NCBI GenBank assembly: GCA_036417435.1
Contig: CM070899.1
Location: 2,919,001 to 2,983,000, forward strand
DNA from: Inia geoffrensis
Lineage: Eukaryota; Chordata; Mammalia; Artiodactyla; Iniidae
Reading direction: 5' to 3'
Length of the DNA stretch: 64,000 bases
The position numbers and the translations under genes were made by a program. Below are positions 1 to 12,599 of the stretch, piece after piece (positions within the stretch are counted from its first letter, which is position 1; each line of letters begins with the position of its first letter). Under the pieces are notes generated by a model. That model did not search any database and had not been told where the DNA came from. It worked only from the letters and a program-made list of their open reading frames with translations.

Positions 1-300
1 TAAAATGTGGTGCATCCACACAAAGGAATATTATTCAGTCACAAAAGGGAACAGCCTGCTGACACAGGTTACAACACGGATGAATCTTGAAAGCATGATG
101 CTAAGTGAGAGAAGCCAGACACAAAAGACCACATACTGTATGATCCAATTCATATGAAATGTCCAAAATAGGCAATGGTTGCACAATACTCTGTGAACAT
201 ACTGAACATCACTGAACTGGACGCTTAGAAGAGGTGAACTCCATGGTATGTGACTATCTCAATGAAGGTATCTTTTAAAAAGAAGACACAGTCAAGCAAA
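1..300 (+). mobile_element. LINE-1 3' end (old L1M type), cut by the window edge
   Basis: The text follows the 3' terminal part of mammalian L1: a 'GGAATATTATTCAGTCA' block, then 'ATGCTAAGTGAGAGAAGCCAG' wording, then 'GTTGCACAATACTCTGTGAA'. The same block order recurs at 7700-8075, 26980-27350 and 50300-50660, so it is a dispersed family. There is no open frame of note. The left end lies outside the window, and the right boundary near 300 is approximate. Confidence 0.8.
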
Positions 301-2560
301 AGGCCAAACATCTGATAGTTAATTAACATCACTTAATGAGATGCAGCTCACCATCTCAATTAAAGAAATAAAAAAGGGAACACGTTATAACAAGTCTTCA
401 TTTTGCCCCCCCAAAATGCATTATTTGGGGGATGTCCCTTCCAAATAATTGTAAATAAGCTTCTCATTGTTCAAAACAACTCATAACCATTTTTGGTAAC
501 CCTTTCTCTCCCCCAAATCTCACAGTTCACCCATTCTGTACCAAAAAAATTGATTTTAGATTTAATGTAAAATGTAAATTACACCTATATACAAATAGAG
601 CACTTTTAAACACAAGGGTGGATGATCACTAGGGAAACTACCAACCCCACCACCATCGTCGAAAAGTACGCATTAGTTCTTTCTACTATTAAATAAATAT
701 GAGCACTTGGGTTTTTAAGACCCAGAAATATTTACAAGACTTGAAGTCAATACAGTCAAAGAAACACACAGTGGCAGTGACTGAACATAAAACTCATAAA
801 AACAAAAACAAGCCTATGTATAAAATAACAGACATCCTCTACACCCAGCAAAAGAGCTCCCAACTCACTCCCGTTGCTGTGTGTCCACCTCAAAGTTTTC
901 AACAACCCAACCAACAGAAGGCAACATAGCCACCTAAGCACAGTTCTGTAACTGGCTAAAATCGTCATTACAATAATGTGTGTTTCTATTTTCCGCAGGA
1001 AGAGAATCATGTCTACTCACAATTCACAATGAGTCAATCAGTGTGTAAAATATTTTACATAATGGGAAAATTTACTGTGACCCAAAAGTTCAGTGTGTTC
1101 TCATTAAGTTACCAGAAATTACAGATGTGAAGATACTTCTGTTAGCTTAACCAAAATCAAGAAAAGAAACTTCTTTAGATATGCACGCATTTTCAGTTTG
1201 GTAGATCTAATTCTTTTTATGCTACTGTATTTCAAACTACTCAGGTTGGTAAATCCGTAGTTCAAATACTGAATAAAGAAAATCTGCATGTTGACAACAT
1301 AGGTAATTTTAAACTGGTTTTGACACTGCGTCTCTTGCTACCTAAAGAGCTAAGCAATGTCAAAAGCTGGCAGAGATGGCTTCGGTTTTTGCAAACACCC
1401 CTATGGTGAAATGGTTTTTCCAGAATTATGATACCATCTAATGTGTTAATTAATGGAGCCTTCCCATTGTGCCTCACTGTGAACAAAAACGTCTGTGGAA
1501 AATCTTACGTGCAGTGTTGCATCCATTTAACATTTTCTCATATGTTACATTCAGTGGGTTTTTGTTTTGTTTTTTTTAACAACCCCAGGAGGAAAAAACA
1601 CTTAAGTAATTAAAACACACACAACTTTTCTATTATGACCTTTTAAAAACCCTTAGTCTCCTATGATACTCTAAAGACTACACTGGGAAACTGATATGTT
1701 TATATATGAAATACAGGTGCAAACATTTTAAACTACATAATCTATTGATACACACACTCTAAGAAATCAAATATTTCCAATTCTATAAACATAACACATC
1801 TGTAGCAAAGATAATACCACAGGATACTTTTTATATTATACATTGGTCCCCCCAAAAGGGTAACTATAAAACACGAGGAGTCTCTTTTAAACCCTGTTAA
1901 ATAAACTATTTGCAAATAGTAATAACCACAAAACTCTGGGTGATGCCACCATTAATCGCTCATAAAACCCCAGAATGTGTCCTGAAGGAAATTTTTACAA
2001 TACAAATGCTATTCTTAACTATCTTAAAATATATCGCAGAAGACCATTCTCACAAGTCTTTTTGAAAACTATAATATCTCAGAACATCTGAAAGACTGAA
2101 AGTGTGTTTCTGATTCAGTGTCATGGCTCATTAAATCTGAAGCCCAGTACCTTGGACAAAGCTAATTCTAAATCTTTTGGAAGAATAATCTTTAATGTAT
2201 ATGTTCAGATAAGGGTTAATACAATCTACGTAATTTATCAAAGACCACATAAAAACTTCAGATACAAAGTGACACCTGCTTCAGGTACAAACTATTTCAC
2301 CCTATATCCTTTTCAAATGCCTGAAATACACATTTTTAGACATATTTCACTACTGGCTCTTTGTTTTCTAATTTAAAAAGGCAAGCTTTCCTGCAGCCTG
2401 GCAATTAAACATTTTTTCAAAATGCAAGCACCATCTCAGAAAGCAGGTAAAGCTTTTTAAATTAAAGATTTCTATTTACGTCAAAAACTCATCCTAAAAA
2501 CATTAAAATAAAACTATACTCACATTTTAAAAGTCAGAAAACATATATTAAATCCACCCA
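301..2560. other. AT-rich, apparently single-copy stretch with no gene recognised
   Basis: About 2.2 kb of AT-rich DNA without a repeat I recognise. Open frames are short (under about 90 codons) and none resembles a known protein. The texture (homopolymer runs, TTTTAAA, scattered AATAAA/TTTATT) is like an intron or a long vertebrate 3' UTR, but I see no coding exon beside it on either strand, so neither reading can be fixed. Confidence 0.5.
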
Positions 2561-3130
2561 ATGTTGAGAACTTTTGGCTCAAGAGGGCAGAGTGTGAGAG
2601 TGCAGACAGGTCACCCCAGAGCTGAGGGCCTCAAAGTTCTCCACCCAGCCGTGAGGCTTGATTCGCAACCGTGGAGGGGACAGAGGTACACAGGGTCTGG
2701 AACGGAAGACCACGTGCCGTGCAGCCCCTCGTCCGAGCCTCCCTCTTCCGCCCTGAACCTGTGGCCAGGCAGCCAGGCTCGAGGGAAGGGACCCAGGATG
2801 ACGCAGGACAGCCACCACCTACACGCCCCGCACCGCGGCACGGTGCCCCGCAGCCAGCGCCTCGGGGGAGCACACTTCTCGAAAGCAAGGGCGGGGGATG
2901 ACAGCAAAGCCAGTGACCGCCAGCGCTGCCCTCCCCGTGTGTGCTCCGCACAGCACCCCAAGGGAACACAGGCACTGTGTTTTCCTCTTTCCCAGCCCAC
3001 TTGGCACAAATGTCTGAAAAACAGACATGCACCCAAACAGGTCCACGGTCCCTTATCTGTGATTCCAAAATCCCCAAAGCTCTGAAAACATGTTCATAAC
3101 ACGCCCTGACGCGGTGTGGGGCTCCCACAG
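2561..3130. other. Locally GC- and CpG-richer patch with overlapping open frames on both strands
   Basis: The base composition changes abruptly at about 2560. The plus strand is open for 174 codons (2561-3085) and the minus strand for 165 codons (2631-3128), in several overlapping frames. That is what low stop density in GC-rich DNA gives by chance. The predicted proteins are low-information (Pro, Arg, Gly, Ser) with no domain I recognise. It may be a decayed CpG island or a single-copy GC patch inside an intron. Confidence 0.4.
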
Positions 3131-3300
3131 CCTCTGTCCCACTGGCCGCGAATGGTCACACACCTGCTGCAAAGATCTCAGTGTCTGATTACACGGTGCT
3201 GCCTAGGATGTTCCACGATGTGTGTGTGGTCTATTCACGCATTCCACTCTAAAATCTCCAAAATTCCAAACTCCAAAACACCCCAAGAGTAGCAAAGATT
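2990..3300. mobile_element. Possible old DNA-transposon fragment (family uncertain)
   Basis: The left part 'CCCTTATCTGTGATTCCAAAATCC' type text and the right part near 3250-3290 ('CTAAAATCTCCAAAATTCC') resemble the two ends of an old mammalian DNA transposon with 'CTTATCTGAAATTCC'-like termini. A similar end is seen at about 16925-17010. Divergence is high and boundaries are guesses. Confidence 0.25.
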
Positions 3301-3330
3301 TGTTAAATGACAACAGGACAAGCCCTGGCG

Positions 3331-4640
3331 GAAACAGGGACACATGAGCCTCCTCGAATAGCCAGGAGACAACAGCAATCCGGATTAAACGTCTACATTT
3401 ACATACACGTTTGTTTGTTTTGCAAACTTTCTGGGCACGAGTGTGCCAGGCCCCTCAGCAGAGGCTGGATATATATAGCAGGCTGAAAACTGGCTGCAGT
3501 CCCTGCCTTCATGGAACTCGGGGAGTACCGAGCAAATGCTCCCCGTCGCACGTGGCAAACACTGCCGTGGTCAGAAGCTGAAGGCCACGAGGTGCCCGTG
3601 CTGACCCTCCAGCGAAGCCATGCGGAGGGCGGTCAGGGAAGGCCTCTCCTCCAGTGCCCGCAGGAAGCCAGCCTCAGGAATGGGAGCGCTGCTCTGGAAT
3701 TCAAGACAGGGCGAGGGAAGGAGCAGGCTCCACACGGCTGTCCAGGAGGTCGTGGGAGAACTGGGAAGCAAGGGACATGTGACCTAGTCATGCGAATAAA
3801 CCTCCAGTTACAAATCAAGCTCCCTCTAAGCCTCAGCCATCTCATCTGTCAACAAAAAGAGGGACCAGAACTCTGATGTTTCACACGCTCCCAACCCCAT
3901 GAAGTGAATCTGACTGTTCACAGCACTTTCTACTAAGAAGGGTAAAGAACCTAAATGGGGAAGGGGGACTTAATTACACTAAAACTGTATAGAAAGAAAG
4001 GAAAGCAGGCAATGCGATAACTAGGAAAGATGATTAAGAACTTTTCATCAGTGCTGATTAAGTCCTGTAAAAGGCTGGCTAACAGCACTACACTCCCACA
4101 AACCACTCTGCCAGAATGAAAAGATGCACAGCATAGCTTTGTGAAAACAGGAAATCACTTTGTGAAAACAGGAAAAGGTTCACTCAAATGTCCTTGGAAG
4201 GTGTGGCATTTCAGGGGCCCTGCCTTCCTCCACATCCTTACCTGGGAAAGGGGTGGAATCGAGGGCCGCATTCCACCTACAGACACCCCGTGGCTTCCTG
4301 CGTGGCCTTCCCCGCCCAGAATGCAGTGCTTGCCAAACAACTATTAAGATGCACCAACAGAGGGATATTTGGAGCAGCTGCAAAAGTTCTATAAAAGATA
4401 ACAAAATGTGTTAAGTGAATCCCAAACTCTTTAAGGTCAAATACTCACTTGGGTGAGATTTAACAACGTAACAATAGAATACAATAATGAAATGGCTTCT
4501 CAAACTTTTCCACCAAAATACACCCAAAGGCACAGGAGAGAGAACCCCGAGGGTAAGCATTCTGAGGCAACTCAACTTACGTCAAGTCTCAGGTTTCACA
4601 TTAAAAATTCATACAAATTATACATTTCACCCCACAACAT
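3331..4640. other. Intergenic or intronic; contains a MIR scrap and a 21-bp tandem duplication
   Basis: No gene recognised. About 3775-3875 has MIR-like wording ('CCTCAGCCATCTCATCTGT', plus orientation). At 4137-4154 and 4158-4175 an 18-bp string (CTTTGTGAAAACAGGAAA) is repeated exactly at 21-bp spacing, a simple local duplication. The rest shows nothing I can name. Confidence 0.4.
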
Positions 4641-4929
4641 CCTACAACACCCCCTCCCTCCTTGTCACTCTTAGCTTTTGGAAACAGAGGCAATCTTTTC
4701 TCATCCTCCCACGGCCATGTGAAAGGCCTGCCGGTCTCCTTTGCCTTCTCTCCTGATCCTGTGGGCAAGGCCTCACCCTCTACCCTGGCCCTGGACCAAA
4801 GCCCCTGCCACCTCAGTCTCTCTCCAGGACCACTCCCACCAGAGCCCGAGGAAGAGGCAGTCTATCCCAGCTCCCCACCCCTATCTTTCTGTTCACCTAG
4901 AGCAAACTCTTTCTAGGAGTTGTCAATAC

Positions 4930-5770
4930 ACACATCCCATCCTCCCTTAACTTGTAACCGCCACGCTACAGCAGCCTCCCAACACCACTCTTGACGAAGT
5001 CCTCAAAGACCTCCAGGTTCCCAAATCCAGTGGTCAACTCTCACTCGACCTGCTTGATGTCCAAGTAGCTTTGCCTGACTCCAAAAATGTCTCTCCAGCC
5101 CCGCCTCCCCCGTGATTTCCAGGCGGGTACATCTCATTACCAACTCAACATCTCCACGTGAGTACCCGAAAGGCACTTCTGAACTCTTGGTGCCCCCTCC
5201 CCTCGGATCCACCTCTAGTAATCCCTGGCTCCGTAAACAGCACCATACAATTGCTTAGGTCATAAAAGCCTCCCCTTCCTCACATGCCCCACACCCAGTC
5301 ATCAGCAAAGACTGTCAGCCCCATCTTCAAAACATATCCCAAATCCAACCACACTTCTCACCAAGCTCCAGCCACAGTGGCCTCCTTGCTGTTTCTAAAA
5401 CACACATATTCCCACTTCAAGGTGTTTGAACTTCCTGACCCCTCTACCTAAAAACCTTCTTCTCCCAGATCTCTACATGGCTCCCTTCCTTCCTTCTGTT
5501 TCAGCCCCTACGTCAACGCTGCCTGCTCAGAAAGGCCTTCCCTGACCACGCTACTACACGCTAGCCCATAAGCCTGCTTCTCTGTCCTCCTCACATCACG
5601 CTTTGGCATCCACTGATACAGTTATTGGTTTGTTGACTATCCCTCTCCCCCATTAGAATATAAACTTCGAGAGGGCTAGAATCTGGACTCATTCATCACT
5701 GTTTTCCCAACTCTTGGATCAGAACCCAACTTAAAGCAGGGGGTTCAATCAATATCTGTTGAATCTGTTT
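4930..5770 (+). mobile_element. LINE L2 3' portion
   Basis: This segment reads like the recalled L2 3' region in order: 'TGGCCTCCTTGCTGTTTCT', 'CAGATCTCTACATGGCTCCC', 'AGAAAGGCCTTCCCTGACCAC', 'CCCCCATTAGAATATAAACTTC', and an end near 5760 resembling 'CAATAAATATTTGTTGAA'. L2 is an extinct LINE, so this is a fossil. The frames are broken and no protein can be expected. Confidence 0.7.
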
Positions 5771-5959
5771 GCAGCCTTACTGTGAAAGATTTTTCCGTTA
5801 ATATGAAACATTCACTCACTTACTCAGTGCTGTAACACAAGGGCTTGCATATACCCTTGACTCAGAAGGACAGCAAAGACATTCTCAAGTCCTCCTTGTG
5901 AACCCTGTCCTGGCAGCATCACAGGCGGGCAGGAAGACCCGGCTACGAGGTTACCCCTC

Positions 5960-6110
5960 ACGATGCTGTAAATGGAGAAAACTGGAAACAACCCAAGTGT
6001 CCAACAACAGAGAACTGAATCAAGAAACTCTGACACAATCATACAACCACCAAATAATCAACCAAATTGGATGCCATTCTATTAAAAAGTACTTCTAACA
6101 TAAATATGAG
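5960..6110 (+). mobile_element. Short old L1 fragment
   Basis: The text 'GGAAACAACCCAAGTGTCCAA' followed by 'CATACAACCACCAAATAATCA' resembles the L1 3' block that normally reads 'AACAACCCAAATGTCCATCAAC...'. It is short, diverged and cut at both sides. The following 6110-6490 is AT-rich with no assignment. Confidence 0.5.
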
Positions 6111-6489
6111 AATCAAATAATTTTAAATCTACTAGTAGCCAACTTAGAAAGGTAAAAAGAAATAGGTAAACTTACGTAATGTATATTATTTAACCCAATA
6201 TAAAATTTTATAACTTCAATATGTAATCAATATAAAAAAATCATTAATGAGGTATTTGGTGTTCTTTTTTCCCACATTAACTCTTGGAAATCTGTTGTCA
6301 GTTTACACCTACAGCACACCTCAATCTGGACTGGCCACACTTCATGTGCTCACTAGCCACACATGACTCAGGGCTACTGTGTTATAGTACAATTATAGAC
6401 TAAGAAAGAAGAAAATGTTCATGACATAGTAAGTGAAACTATGAAAGAAAGTTGTACGTTGCAGAAATTGATCCTAAAATGCATAAGGG

Positions 6490-8088
6490 GATGCAAGGGA
6501 CTCAGAACAGACAAAACAATCATGAAAAAGAACAAATTTGGAGGATTCATGATACCCAATTTTAACAGACATATAGATCAAGAGCATAGACTTTAGAGTC
6601 CAGAAATAAGCCCTTACATTTGTGGTCAATTCATCTTTTAAATCCTTTTAAAAATTATTTATTTATTTATTTTTAATCTTTATTTTTTCGGGGGGCTGTG
6701 CTGCATTGCATGTGGGATCCTAGTTCCCTGACCAGGGATCGAACCTGTGCCCCCTGAAGTGGAAGCACCGAGTTTTAACCAATGGACTGCCAGGGAAGTC
6801 CCCTGTGGTCAATCAATTTTTGACAAGGGTACTGAGACTGTTCGATGGGGGAAAGAATAGTCTTTTCAACTAATAGGCAATTGGATATCCACATGCAAAA
6901 GAATGAAACTAGACCCCTACCTCACACCATACACAAAAACTAACTCAAAATGGATTCCAGCCTAAGGGAAGAGCTAAAACTATATAACTCTTAGAAGAAA
7001 ACAGGAATAAATATTCCTCATCTTGGATTAGGCAATGGTTTCTTAGATATAACACCAAAGGCACAAGCAACCAAAGAAAAAATAGATAAACTAGATGTCA
7101 TCAAAATTAAAAACTTTTGTGCATCAAAGGACACCGTCAAGAAAGTAAGAAGACACCTCACAGAATGGAGAAAATAGTTATAAGTCATATATCTGATAAA
7201 AGAATTGTACTCAGAATATGTAAAGAACTCTTATGCTCAATAACAAAAAGACAACCCAACTTTAAAAATGGGCAAAGAATAAACATTTTTCCAAGGTAGA
7301 TATCTAAATGGTCAATAAGCACACAAAAGGATGCTTAACATCATTAGTCATTAGGGAAATGCAAACCAAAAACCACAATGAGATACCATTTCACACCCAC
7401 TAGGATGTCTAAAATAAAAAAGGTGAACAATAACAGTGTTTAGTGAAGATGTGGAGAAACTAGAACTTTCATACACTGTTGATGGTAATGGAAAATGTCC
7501 CAGCTGCTTTGAAAAACCGTCTTGCAGTCTTTCAAAATGTTAAACATAGAGTTACCACATGATCCAGCTTTGTTTACAACAGATACAAAAACTTAGGTTC
7601 TCACAAAAACTTTACAGGATTGTTCATAGCAGCGTTATTTATAATATCCAAAAAGGGGAAACAACCCAATGTCCATCAACTGATGAATGTATAAACAAAA
7701 TGTGGTCTATCCATACAATGGAATATTATTTGCCTATAAATATGAACTACTGTTATGTGCTGCAACATGGATGAACCTTGAAAACATGCTCCACGAACGA
7801 AATCAGACGCAAAGAACACATATTGTATGATCTCGTTTGGATGAAATTTCCAGAAATGGCAAATCAGTAGAGGCAGAGAATAGATTAATGACCACCTAGG
7901 GTTGGGAGTGGGGGAGAATGAGAAGTGACAGCAAACAGGTACAAGGTTTCTTTTGGGGACCATGAAAATGTTCTAAAATTAGAAAGTGGTGATCATTGCA
8001 AATTACTGAATATACTAAAGACGACAGAATTGTACACTTTAAAATGGTGAATGTTATACGTGAATTACATCTCAATAAAGTTATTATT
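6490..8088 (+). mobile_element. LINE-1, end of ORF2 plus 3' UTR (L1M type), interrupted by a SINE
   Basis: After removing the SINE at 6632-6803, the sequence follows the last part of L1 ORF2 and then the 3' UTR: 'AAGAACAAATTTGGAGGATTC', 'GGAAAGAATAGTCTTTTCAAC', 'AAAAACTTTTGTGCATCAAAGG', 'GAAATGCAAACCAAAAACCAC', 'GGAATATTATTTGCC', ending in 'ACATCTCAATAAAG' at 8080. ORF2 is riddled with stops and frameshifts. The copy is truncated on its 5' side in ORF2, lacks the endonuclease and most of the reverse transcriptase, and cannot move by itself. Confidence 0.88.
6632..6803 (-). mobile_element. CHR-type SINE (short CHR-1-like form) inside the L1
   Basis: Read on the minus strand: 'GGGACTTCCCTGGCAGTCCA', a tRNA-like B box 'GGTTCGATCCCTGGTCAGGG', then an A-rich tail. 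The tail appears as TTTATT repeats at the left (6660-6690). TSDs TGTGGTCAAT are at 6621-6630 and 6804-6813. It inserted into an existing L1, so it is younger than that L1. Confidence 0.88.
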
Positions 8089-8303
8089 ATTATTATTATT
8101 ATTATTATTTTGCGTTACGCGGGCCTCTCATTGTTGTGGCCTCTCCCATTGCGGAGCACAGGCTCCGGACGCGCAGGCTCAGCGGCCACGGCTCACGGGC
8201 CCAGCCGCTCTGCGGCATGTGGGACCCTCCCGGACCGGGGCACGAACCCGCATCCCCTGCATCGGCAGGCGGACTCTCAACCACTGCGCCACCAGGGAAG
8301 CCC
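8089..8303 (-). mobile_element. CHR-2-like SINE (GC-rich cetacean form)
   Basis: On the minus strand it reads GGGCTTCCCTGGTGGCGCAG, then a tRNA-derived promoter and a GC-rich body, ending at the left in the (ATT)n tail. Perfect 13-bp TSDs TAAAGTTATTATT flank it at 8076-8088 and 8304-8316. It landed exactly at the 3' end of the older L1 (target AATAAAG|TTATT), an AT-rich nick site typical of L1 endonuclease. Confidence 0.95.
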
Positions 8304-8316
8304 TAAAGTTATTATT

Positions 8317-10235
8317 TTAAAAGGCATATTATAAAATGGTGTTATATAGAATAATTCTATCTTTATAAAAAGAAAATATATGTATGCCACAAAGATGGCT
8401 TAGAAAAACATACACAGTAGTGATCTGAGTGGGCAGAACGATATTTACATTTTTCATCTTTTGGTTTTAATACATGATTCTCCTAGAACTGAATGGGCAT
8501 TGCTTTTTGAATAAAAAGGGGTGTTTTTTAATTTTAAAAGTGTTTTTAAAAGCTAAAAATTATTTAACTATATTCCTATTTCTGTAAAAATGCGTTAAGA
8601 TTATGCCCCCAAAGGAGGCATGAATGATATATACCAAAATATTAACAGTGGTGAGGCAATGGAAAATATCTACATTTTCTAAATATTCTACCATGACTAC
8701 AATGGCTTTTTTCTTAAAACAAAGACACACACGCACACGCACACCTCTTTCAGGACGCCAAAATTCCAGTATGGGGGCAGTGTGGCTCTTGGGAAGCTCA
8801 GCAAGAGAGAGAGGGTGTAAGCTGATGGTGGTCGCGTGGATGAACCCCTTCTGAAGCAAAGTCCACAGGGACCCGTGTATTTGTTGCTAACTCCAAGGGG
8901 GCCAATTTCCCAGGCAAGGTGTCCTGGGGAAGGGCAGACTGAGTCACACAGCCCCACTAAGGGTGGTGGCTGCATCCCAAGACCATGGTAAATCTCAGGG
9001 GCACAGTGTGGAGGGAGGCTCTGGGTAGACAAGCCCAGGTGGGGGTGGAGCCTTGACCTCCCAGGACTGGTCAGGACTCCTCAGGGAGAACCCTGGTGCA
9101 AACAAGACCTTTCTGAAGGGCTTGGTTCAGAAAAGCAACTGCTATCTGGCTAGAGCAGCATATTCTTTACAATGTTAGCCCATCTGAGCAACTCTGGACA
9201 AAGCCAAGAATCCAATCAAGAGGTTAGAAGGAAGGCCTTCATCAACTTCTCACTCTGAGACCAGGGTTCTGATTTCTGCAAAAAACAGTCCACATGCCAA
9301 TGGTTCCCTGGTGGTGAGGGCTCAGAATCAATCAAGAGCACCCCTCCTTTGCTCAGAAGAGAACCAACAGAGAGCAGGCATGAAGGAGGCACCAGGAAGA
9401 ACCACAGGAACACAGCAACTCTAATAAGAACCTGCTGTATAAAAAAAAAGAAAACAAGAAACACGGCAATTCAGCAACCCCCTTAACTATCAGGCCACAC
9501 TGCACTCTACTGCAGGTAACAAGGTACAAGGTACAGGACGTGATTCTCACAAAATTATCTAAGTGCACACATACTGAAAAGGCAGTCAAAGACTGTACCC
9601 CTGTATGTTAATAGTGGGGGATAATGAGAAAATTTATTTTCTTTATTTTTATCTTCACGCATTTTCTCTGGGTACACACACTTATAAAGTTAGGATACCT
9701 CTACCCAGCTTTCCCCTGGGAGACCCTCTTCTGGAAACAATGACTGCAAAGGTTCTGCCTTCAGAGAAGGTCCATCTTGGGAATCCAGACGTGCACCCTC
9801 ATCAGGGCACCTTTTCTACTTTTTACCTCTCAGAGAATACAACCACACCTGGGCAGGCTGACAGAGCACACAAAATTGAGATCCTCCATGCAGAAGTTTA
9901 ACAGTGGAAATACACATCAACTTCAGCAAGAATTTTTCCACCTTTCTAGAGATTCTTTTAAGTTCCTCAATTTACGTGATCACTGAGACTTCACCAAGGT
10001 CTGCTGCTGATCAGGAAATGTAAACAAGTATGAAAAGCACATCAACCAATCTTCAGCCTTAAACCAGGAATTCTGGACCCAAGTGCACATCAGCTACCAT
10101 AGAATCAGTGGCCTATTAAGCAATACAATCACTCCTAAAGAACTATTTTACAGTTTAGGAGAGCATGACTCAGAAAAAAAAAAAGACTATTATTTCAATT
10201 TCTCACAATTAACTCTAATTACAACACTGACATTC
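8317..10235. other. Single-copy intergenic or intronic DNA, nothing recognised
   Basis: I see no gene, RNA gene or clear repeat. Minor items: a short CA/CG-rich run near 8726-8744 and an 11-base A run at 10173-10183. The open frames (up to 111 codons) have no recognisable domains and overlap on opposite strands. Confidence 0.4.
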
Positions 10236-10545
10236 TCTTACTCAAAAGCTTTTGAGGGCTCACGACACACTTCAGAATTGAGTTCAAGCTTGTTGGTATT
10301 TAAGATAAGCCATGCCTTTTGCCCCCGCCCCCCCCTTGCCCAGGTCCCAAGACATTCTTCGCCCACCCTAAGCTCCAACCACAGCCCACAGCACCGTGTG
10401 TGATTTACGGTCCCTGTGCTCCCCACCCCGTCTTTTCTCTCTCCTTTGGCCCTCTTGCAGCACAACATCCCTGCTGCCCTGAAAATCAAGGTATTATTTA
10501 TCCTGTAAAACGCCTGCTGAAATTTTAGTCTTTATAAAGCATTTC
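10236..10545 (+). mobile_element. LINE L2 fragment
   Basis: The text 'CTCAAAAGCTTTTGAGGGCTC' then 'GAATTGAGTTCAAGCTTG' and 'AGCTCCAACCACAGCCC' resembles the L2 block usually reading 'TCAAAACCTTTAATGGCTCC...AAAGTCCAAACTCC'. It is diverged. A second, separate L2 3' portion follows the SINE (11060-11300). Confidence 0.55.
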
Positions 10546-10609
10546 CTGACCCTTAAACCAAGAGTCAGCAAACTCTTTTCTGTAAAGGGCCAGAAAATAA
10601 ATATTTTAG

Positions 10610-10946
10610 GGCCTTCCCTGGAGGCGCAGTGGTTAAGAATCCGCCTGCCAACGCAGGGGACACAGGTTCGAGCCCTGGTCCGGGAAGATCCCACATGCCG
10701 CGGAGCAACTAAGCCCGTGCACCACAGCTACTGAGTCTGCACTCTAGAGCCCGGGAGCCACAACTACTGAGCCCACGAGCCGCAGCTACTGAAGCCCACG
10801 CACCTAGGGCCCGTGTTCCGTAACGAGAAGCCACTGCAATAAGAAGCCCGCACACCGCAACGAAGAGTAGCCCCCGCTCGCTGCAACTAGAGAAAGCCCA
10901 CGCGCAGCAACAAAGACCCAACGCAGCCATAAATAAATAAATAAAT
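10610..10946 (+). mobile_element. CHR-type SINE, long form with CAACTACTGAG repeats
   Basis: The head CTTCCCTGGAGGCGCAG and B box GGTTCGAGCCCTGGTCC are followed by an internal array of ACTACTGAGCCC-like units and a (AAAT)n tail. TSDs AAATATTTTAGGG are at 10599-10611 and 10947-10959 (the first base or two is shared with the SINE head). The length of about 335 bp matches the long CHR form. Confidence 0.93.
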
Positions 10947-11059
10947 AAATATTTTAGGGTTTGTGGGCCACTGATGGTCTCTGTCACATACATATTCTTC
11001 TTATTTTTACAACCTTTTAAAAACCTAAAAACCATTTTCAAACGTGTAGTTTTCCAACC

Positions 11060-11310
11060 ATGGTTCTAAGCACCATCACTCCCACGCTGTGCTCTGACGT
11101 CCCACACCATGATGCCTCTGCCTGTCACTACCATGATTACTAATATATCCCTCTATCACACCCTGTGCACTGTTCTGCCTTGTCTAACTGTTCACACCGT
11201 CTGTGTGCCTGCCCCTCCTCAGACTACATGTTCTTTGAAGGCAAGAAAACTCGATTTCTATCCCCCACGGCACCTACTATAAAATACGAATACATATAAA
11301 GTGCTCTGTC
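11060..11310 (+). mobile_element. LINE L2 3' end
   Basis: Resembles the L2 3' terminus: 'CAGACTACATGTTCTTTGAAGG' (usual 'ACTAGAATGTAAGCTCCATGAGGGC') then a 'CACCTACTATAAAATACGAATAC' tail. Old and diverged, no frame. Positions 11310-12600 that follow contain no gene or repeat I can name. Confidence 0.5.
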
Positions 11311-12599
11311 CATGAATCTTTTAAAATGATCGTTTTTGAACAGAGTATGCTGAATTTTAAATTGCTTATTTAAGCATTTTCCATCACAAGTAGCTGAAGA
11401 ACTTGTTTTTGGTAAAGCAGATTTCTAATGAGCTTCTTGAACACATGAAGATTGCCTGGGGTTTGATGTGAACCTCCTTAGTTTAATTTCAACTAGATGA
11501 ACTTCTAAGCCAAACTGAGGTTTATTACCTTCAAAGAGCTGCTCCTGTCCTCAAAGGTCTTTAAAATTCTTTGCTGTGAAAGATTTTATCATAAAACATA
11601 AAAATAATCCTCACGTGTTATACATTCGGTTTCCAGGAGATATGTAATCCTCAATCTTATTAACAAGGTCAAAACAATGCAAATTGAGACCAGGACTCGA
11701 ATTTTTCTAGAAACAACAATCAGTTGTTAGAGGATGTATTTCTCCCTCAAGAGGACAATGTACCTTCAGTATTTCCAGCTTATTACTTCTTGTGAAATAT
11801 AGCTCCATGTCTGGGATCCACCTGTTACACAGATTCAGAAGTTTCTCTGTGACCAACAAATCATTTCACGTAACTTCTCAGACATTTCCTTTTCTCAGAG
11901 GCCACCTGGGAATCCCTCTAACTCCTGACTACTATGGGCCTTCTTTCATACTCATTTTCCATTTGGAAACTTCGGAATTCTCCAGCAGCAGCCTGTGGCA
12001 CAGAAGGGACAAGGCCAACTGGCCCCTCTGTGCCCACTTCCCGCATCCTGCTCTTCCAAAAACCTGAGCCAATCAAATACACTATTACTCGGTTAGGGAC
12101 ACCTGCAGCGTGCCTTGTTTCATATCTAACAAAACAAGACTTCATCTACCTCACACACGTCTTAAGGACCAGTAGAGCATATACGTATACTACCTCAACT
12201 TCCTTCCAGCACCGATTTGCATGCTGGAGCAATTATGCCAAAACCGTGGCACTACTTTTCTATTTCCTTTTTTTGTAATAAGAAAGGCCTACTAACTCAC
12301 AATGCTTTACTTCAAAAGCTTAGCAACAGAGTCAATACATGGCTCTCTTTCTGTGCTGTGTGAACACAGGGTGGAAGGTAAGCCGGCTGCAGGGATCAGG
12401 GAACCCCCAGGAGGTGCGGGCACTGCCACCCCACACACCACTGCCTCGGCTCTTTTAATACTCCAGAAGGTGAGGAAAAAATAACTGACAGAAAAATCCC
12501 CTATGCAAAAACCCCAGCTCTGCGGGAAGGAGGGTGGGTACCTGTGCATCATCCACCACTCCTCCTCCAAGAGAACGTGGCCAGGTGAGTGATTTCTCA

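Noticed and set aside
2561..3128. 174- and 165-codon frames on opposite strands
   Set aside because: Opposed, overlapping, low-information and without a recognised domain. Kept only as a compositional oddity.
8089..8303. tRNA gene-like A and B boxes (also in every CHR SINE)
   Set aside because: They are the tRNA-derived heads of SINEs. Each is followed by the SINE body and A tail rather than by a tRNA 3' half, so no functional tRNA gene is called.
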